DNA of 7,236 nucleotides from Aquamicrobium sp. (GTDB lineage: Bacteria; Pseudomonadota; Alphaproteobacteria; Rhizobiales; Rhizobiaceae), in the NCBI GenBank assembly GCA_014860725.1, contig JACZJD010000676.1, forward strand, positions 1 through 7,236, given 5' to 3'. How positions within the stretch are numbered: position 1 is the first letter of the stretch; each line of letters starts with the position of its first letter. This document shows, piece after piece, positions 5,815-7,236 of the stretch. Below the pieces are notes generated by a model that saw nothing but the letters and a program-made list of their open reading frames with translations, searched no databases and had not been told where the DNA came from. Both the position numbers and the translations under genes were made by a program.

Positions 5815-6396
5815 ATGAACTTCACCGCCCGTTCCCGCCGTCTTGCCGCCGCCTTCGGGGCGCTCGCGCTCGTGGCGACCGCCGCTCTGCCTGCCGCCGC
5901 GCAGGAGGTCGCCGATTCGCACCTCGCGGCCGCCCGCTCCGTGCTGACGGCGCTGCGCGCCACGGAGGAGTTCGACGTGATCCTGCCGAGCGCGGCCCAG
6001 GCGCTGAAGAGCGAGCTGATCCAGAAGAACCCGGACCTGCAGGCCGTCATCATCGAGGTGGTGGACCAGACCGCCTTTGCGCTCGCCGCCCGCCGCGGCG
6101 ACCTCGAGCGCGAGGCCGCGACCATCTACGCCCGCACCTTCACCGAGGCCGAGCTCACCGAGATCGCCGCCTTCTACAGTTCCGAGACGGGCAAGAAGCT
6201 GCTCGCCGAGAGCCCCATCGTCACCCGCGAGGTGCTGCGGGCGGCCGACATCTGGCAGCGCGGCATCGCCCGCGATCTGGCGCAGCAGGCGGGCGAGGAG
6301 CTTGCCAGGCGCGTCGAGTCCATCCAGCCGCCGCAGCCACAGTCGCAGCCGGAGCAGGGTGAGGGCAATGCCGGGGAAGGCGCGGCGCAGGAATAG
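5815..6396 (+). CDS. Secreted DUF2059-domain protein of unknown function
   Basis: 193 aa with AAGGAG at 5798-5803, 11 nt before ATG 5815. A clear signal peptide has a basic n-region (residues 1-9), a hydrophobic core (about 11-27) and a likely cleavage after AAA at 29, so the mature protein should be periplasmic. The mature part is mainly predicted helix. The DUF2059 domain covers about residues 95-155, with its characteristic TFTEAELTEIAAFYSSETGKK (108-128). The tail from 171 (QPPQPQSQPEQGEG) is low-complexity and probably disordered. No catalytic motif is apparent and the family has no established function that I know of. It sits between rpiA and gor and is probably translated from the rpiA transcript, which is its only functional hint. 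The domain call is confident; the role is unknown. Confidence 0.92.
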   Translation: MNFTARSRRLAAAFGALALVATAALPAAAQEVADSHLAAARSVLTALRATEEFDVILPSAAQALKSELIQKNPDLQAVIIEVVDQTAFALAARRGDLEREAATIYARTFTEAELTEIAAFYSSETGKKLLAESPIVTREVLRAADIWQRGIARDLAQQAGEELARRVESIQPPQPQSQPEQGEGNAGEGAAQE

Positions 6397-6424
6397 GCGC
6401 GCGGCATTCCCCGACCGACCATCG

Positions 6425-6454
6425 AGCCCGGCCGCCGCGCCGGGCTTTCCTTTT
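6425..6454 (+). terminator. Rho-independent terminator after the rpiA-DUF2059 unit
   Basis: AGCCCGGC (6425-6432), 6-nt loop CGCCGC, GCCGGGCT (6439-6446), then TTCCTTTT (6447-6454). This is a perfect 8-bp GC-rich stem followed by a T-rich run, 28 bp past the DUF2059 stop codon. It separates that gene from gor, which therefore needs its own promoter in the remaining 50 bp; I see no convincing one there. Confidence 0.88.
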
Positions 6455-6505
6455 GCGGTCCGAGTGCATAGGTGTGGCGCATCGTCGCCGAGATGGGAGC
6501 CTGCC

Positions 6506-7236
6506 ATGCCTGAATTCGATTACGACCTCTTCGTCATCGGCGGCGGCTCCGGCGGCGTGCGGGCGGGCAGGCTGGCCGCGGCGATGGGCAAGCGCGTCGC
6601 CATCGCGGAGGAGTACCGCTTCGGCGGCACCTGCGTGGTGCGCGGCTGCGTGCCCAAGAAGCTGTTCGTCTACGCCTCGCAGTTTCCCGAGCATTTCGAG
6701 GACGCGGCCGGCTACGGCTGGACGGTCGGCGAGACGCGGTTCGACTGGCCGACGCTGATCGCCAACAAGGACCGCGAGATCGCCCGGCTGGAGGCGATCT
6801 ACCGCCGCGGGCTCGAGAATGCCGGCGCCGAGATCGTCGAGAGCCGGGCGGTTCTGGAAGGCCCGCACGCGGTGCGCATCGTCGGCCAGGACCGCACCGT
6901 CACCGCCCGCCACATCCTGATCGCCACCGGCGGACGCCCGAGCCCGCATCCGGCGCTGCCGGGGGCCGAGCACATCATCACCTCGAACGAGGCGTTTCAC
7001 CTCGAAACCCTGCCGGCCGCCATCGCGATCGCCGGCGGCGGCTACATCGCGGTCGAGTTCGCCAACATCTTCCACGGCCTCGGCGTCGAGACGACGCTGA
7101 TCTACCGCGGCAAGGAAATCCTCGGCCGCTTCGACATGGACATGCGCCGCGGCCTGCACGCCGCGATGGAGGCCAAGGGCATCCGCATCGTCACCCATGC
7201 GATCGCCCACGGCGTCGACAAGCGCGCCGACGGCCG
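6506..7236 (+). CDS. gor: Glutathione-disulfide reductase, N-terminal half (3' truncated by the window)
   Basis: The first 243 codons are visible of a family usually near 460 aa; the frame is open to the window end. The enzyme reduces GSSG to GSH with NADPH and FAD in the cytoplasm, as a homodimer. Seen are the FAD-binding GGGSGG (12-17), the redox disulfide GGTCVVRGCVPKK (40-52; C43 and C48), the second FAD motif LIATGGRP (138-145) and the NADPH-binding GGGYIAVEFA (177-186), followed by IYRGKEILGRFD (199-210). CVVRGC with VPKK and YRGKE is typical of glutathione reductase in the plant/alphaproteobacterial group rather than lipoamide dehydrogenase or mercuric reductase. GGGAG at 6495-6499, 6 nt before ATG 6506, fixes the start. 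The His-Glu active-site pair and the dimer interface lie outside the window. It follows an intrinsic terminator, so it forms a new transcription unit. Confidence 0.93.
   Translation, partial: MPEFDYDLFVIGGGSGGVRAGRLAAAMGKRVAIAEEYRFGGTCVVRGCVPKKLFVYASQFPEHFEDAAGYGWTVGETRFDWPTLIANKDREIARLEAIYRRGLENAGAEIVESRAVLEGPHAVRIVGQDRTVTARHILIATGGRPSPHPALPGAEHIITSNEAFHLETLPAAIAIAGGGYIAVEFANIFHGLGVETTLIYRGKEILGRFDMDMRRGLHAAMEAKGIRIVTHAIAHGVDKRADG

Noticed and set aside
5791..7210. Long minus-strand open frames opposite the DUF2059 gene and gor (5791-6507 and 6221-7210)
   Set aside because: Antisense shadows of two well-identified genes; no ribosome site or recognisable motif.

Overview
The window is GC-rich, densely coding DNA from an alphaproteobacterium, most probably of the Hyphomicrobiales (Rhizobiales). 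A Phyllobacteriaceae/Mesorhizobium-like host fits best. The basis is the codon bias, three candidate promoters that fit the rhizobial CTTGAC-N17-CTATAT form to varying degrees, and the gph / rpiA / DUF2059 / gor gene order, which I recall from that order. The species cannot be named from the sequence alone.

Layout from left to right. (1) Positions 1-1450 (+) hold the end of an ABC-transporter ATPase and a complete FtsX/MacB-type permease 12 bp downstream. The permease has a strikingly His/Asp/Glu-rich periplasmic insert, which suggests a transition-metal (zinc-like) system. (2) Positions 1609-2676 (+) hold an AI-2E/PerM-family membrane protein with a possible promoter of its own. (3) Positions 2684-3832 (-) hold a GT21-type (ceramide-glucosyltransferase-like) membrane glycosyltransferase, convergent with the AI-2E gene across a 7-bp gap. 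A perfect 7+3+7 palindrome sits at its translation start. (4) Positions 3833-4275 carry tRNA-Val(CAC) on the minus strand, with a near-consensus promoter and a hairpin in its leader. The tRNA is followed by about 250 bp without a gene but with several short inverted repeats. (5) Positions 4276-4959 (-) hold phosphoglycolate phosphatase (gph), divergent from rpiA. (6) Positions 5093-6396 (+) hold rpiA and a secreted DUF2059 protein 20 bp downstream, closed by a strong intrinsic terminator at 6425-6454. (7) Position 6506 to the window end (+) is the first half of glutathione reductase (gor).

Functionally the right half is core housekeeping: removal of 2-phosphoglycolate, non-oxidative pentose phosphate metabolism, a periplasmic protein of unknown function, NADPH-dependent glutathione recycling and a tRNA. 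The left half is envelope and transport. I see no insertion sequence, CRISPR array, prophage, toxin-antitoxin pair or obvious defence system. The least ordinary signals are the metal-binding-like insert in the permease, the palindrome over the glycosyltransferase start, and the set of inverted repeats flanking the tRNA.
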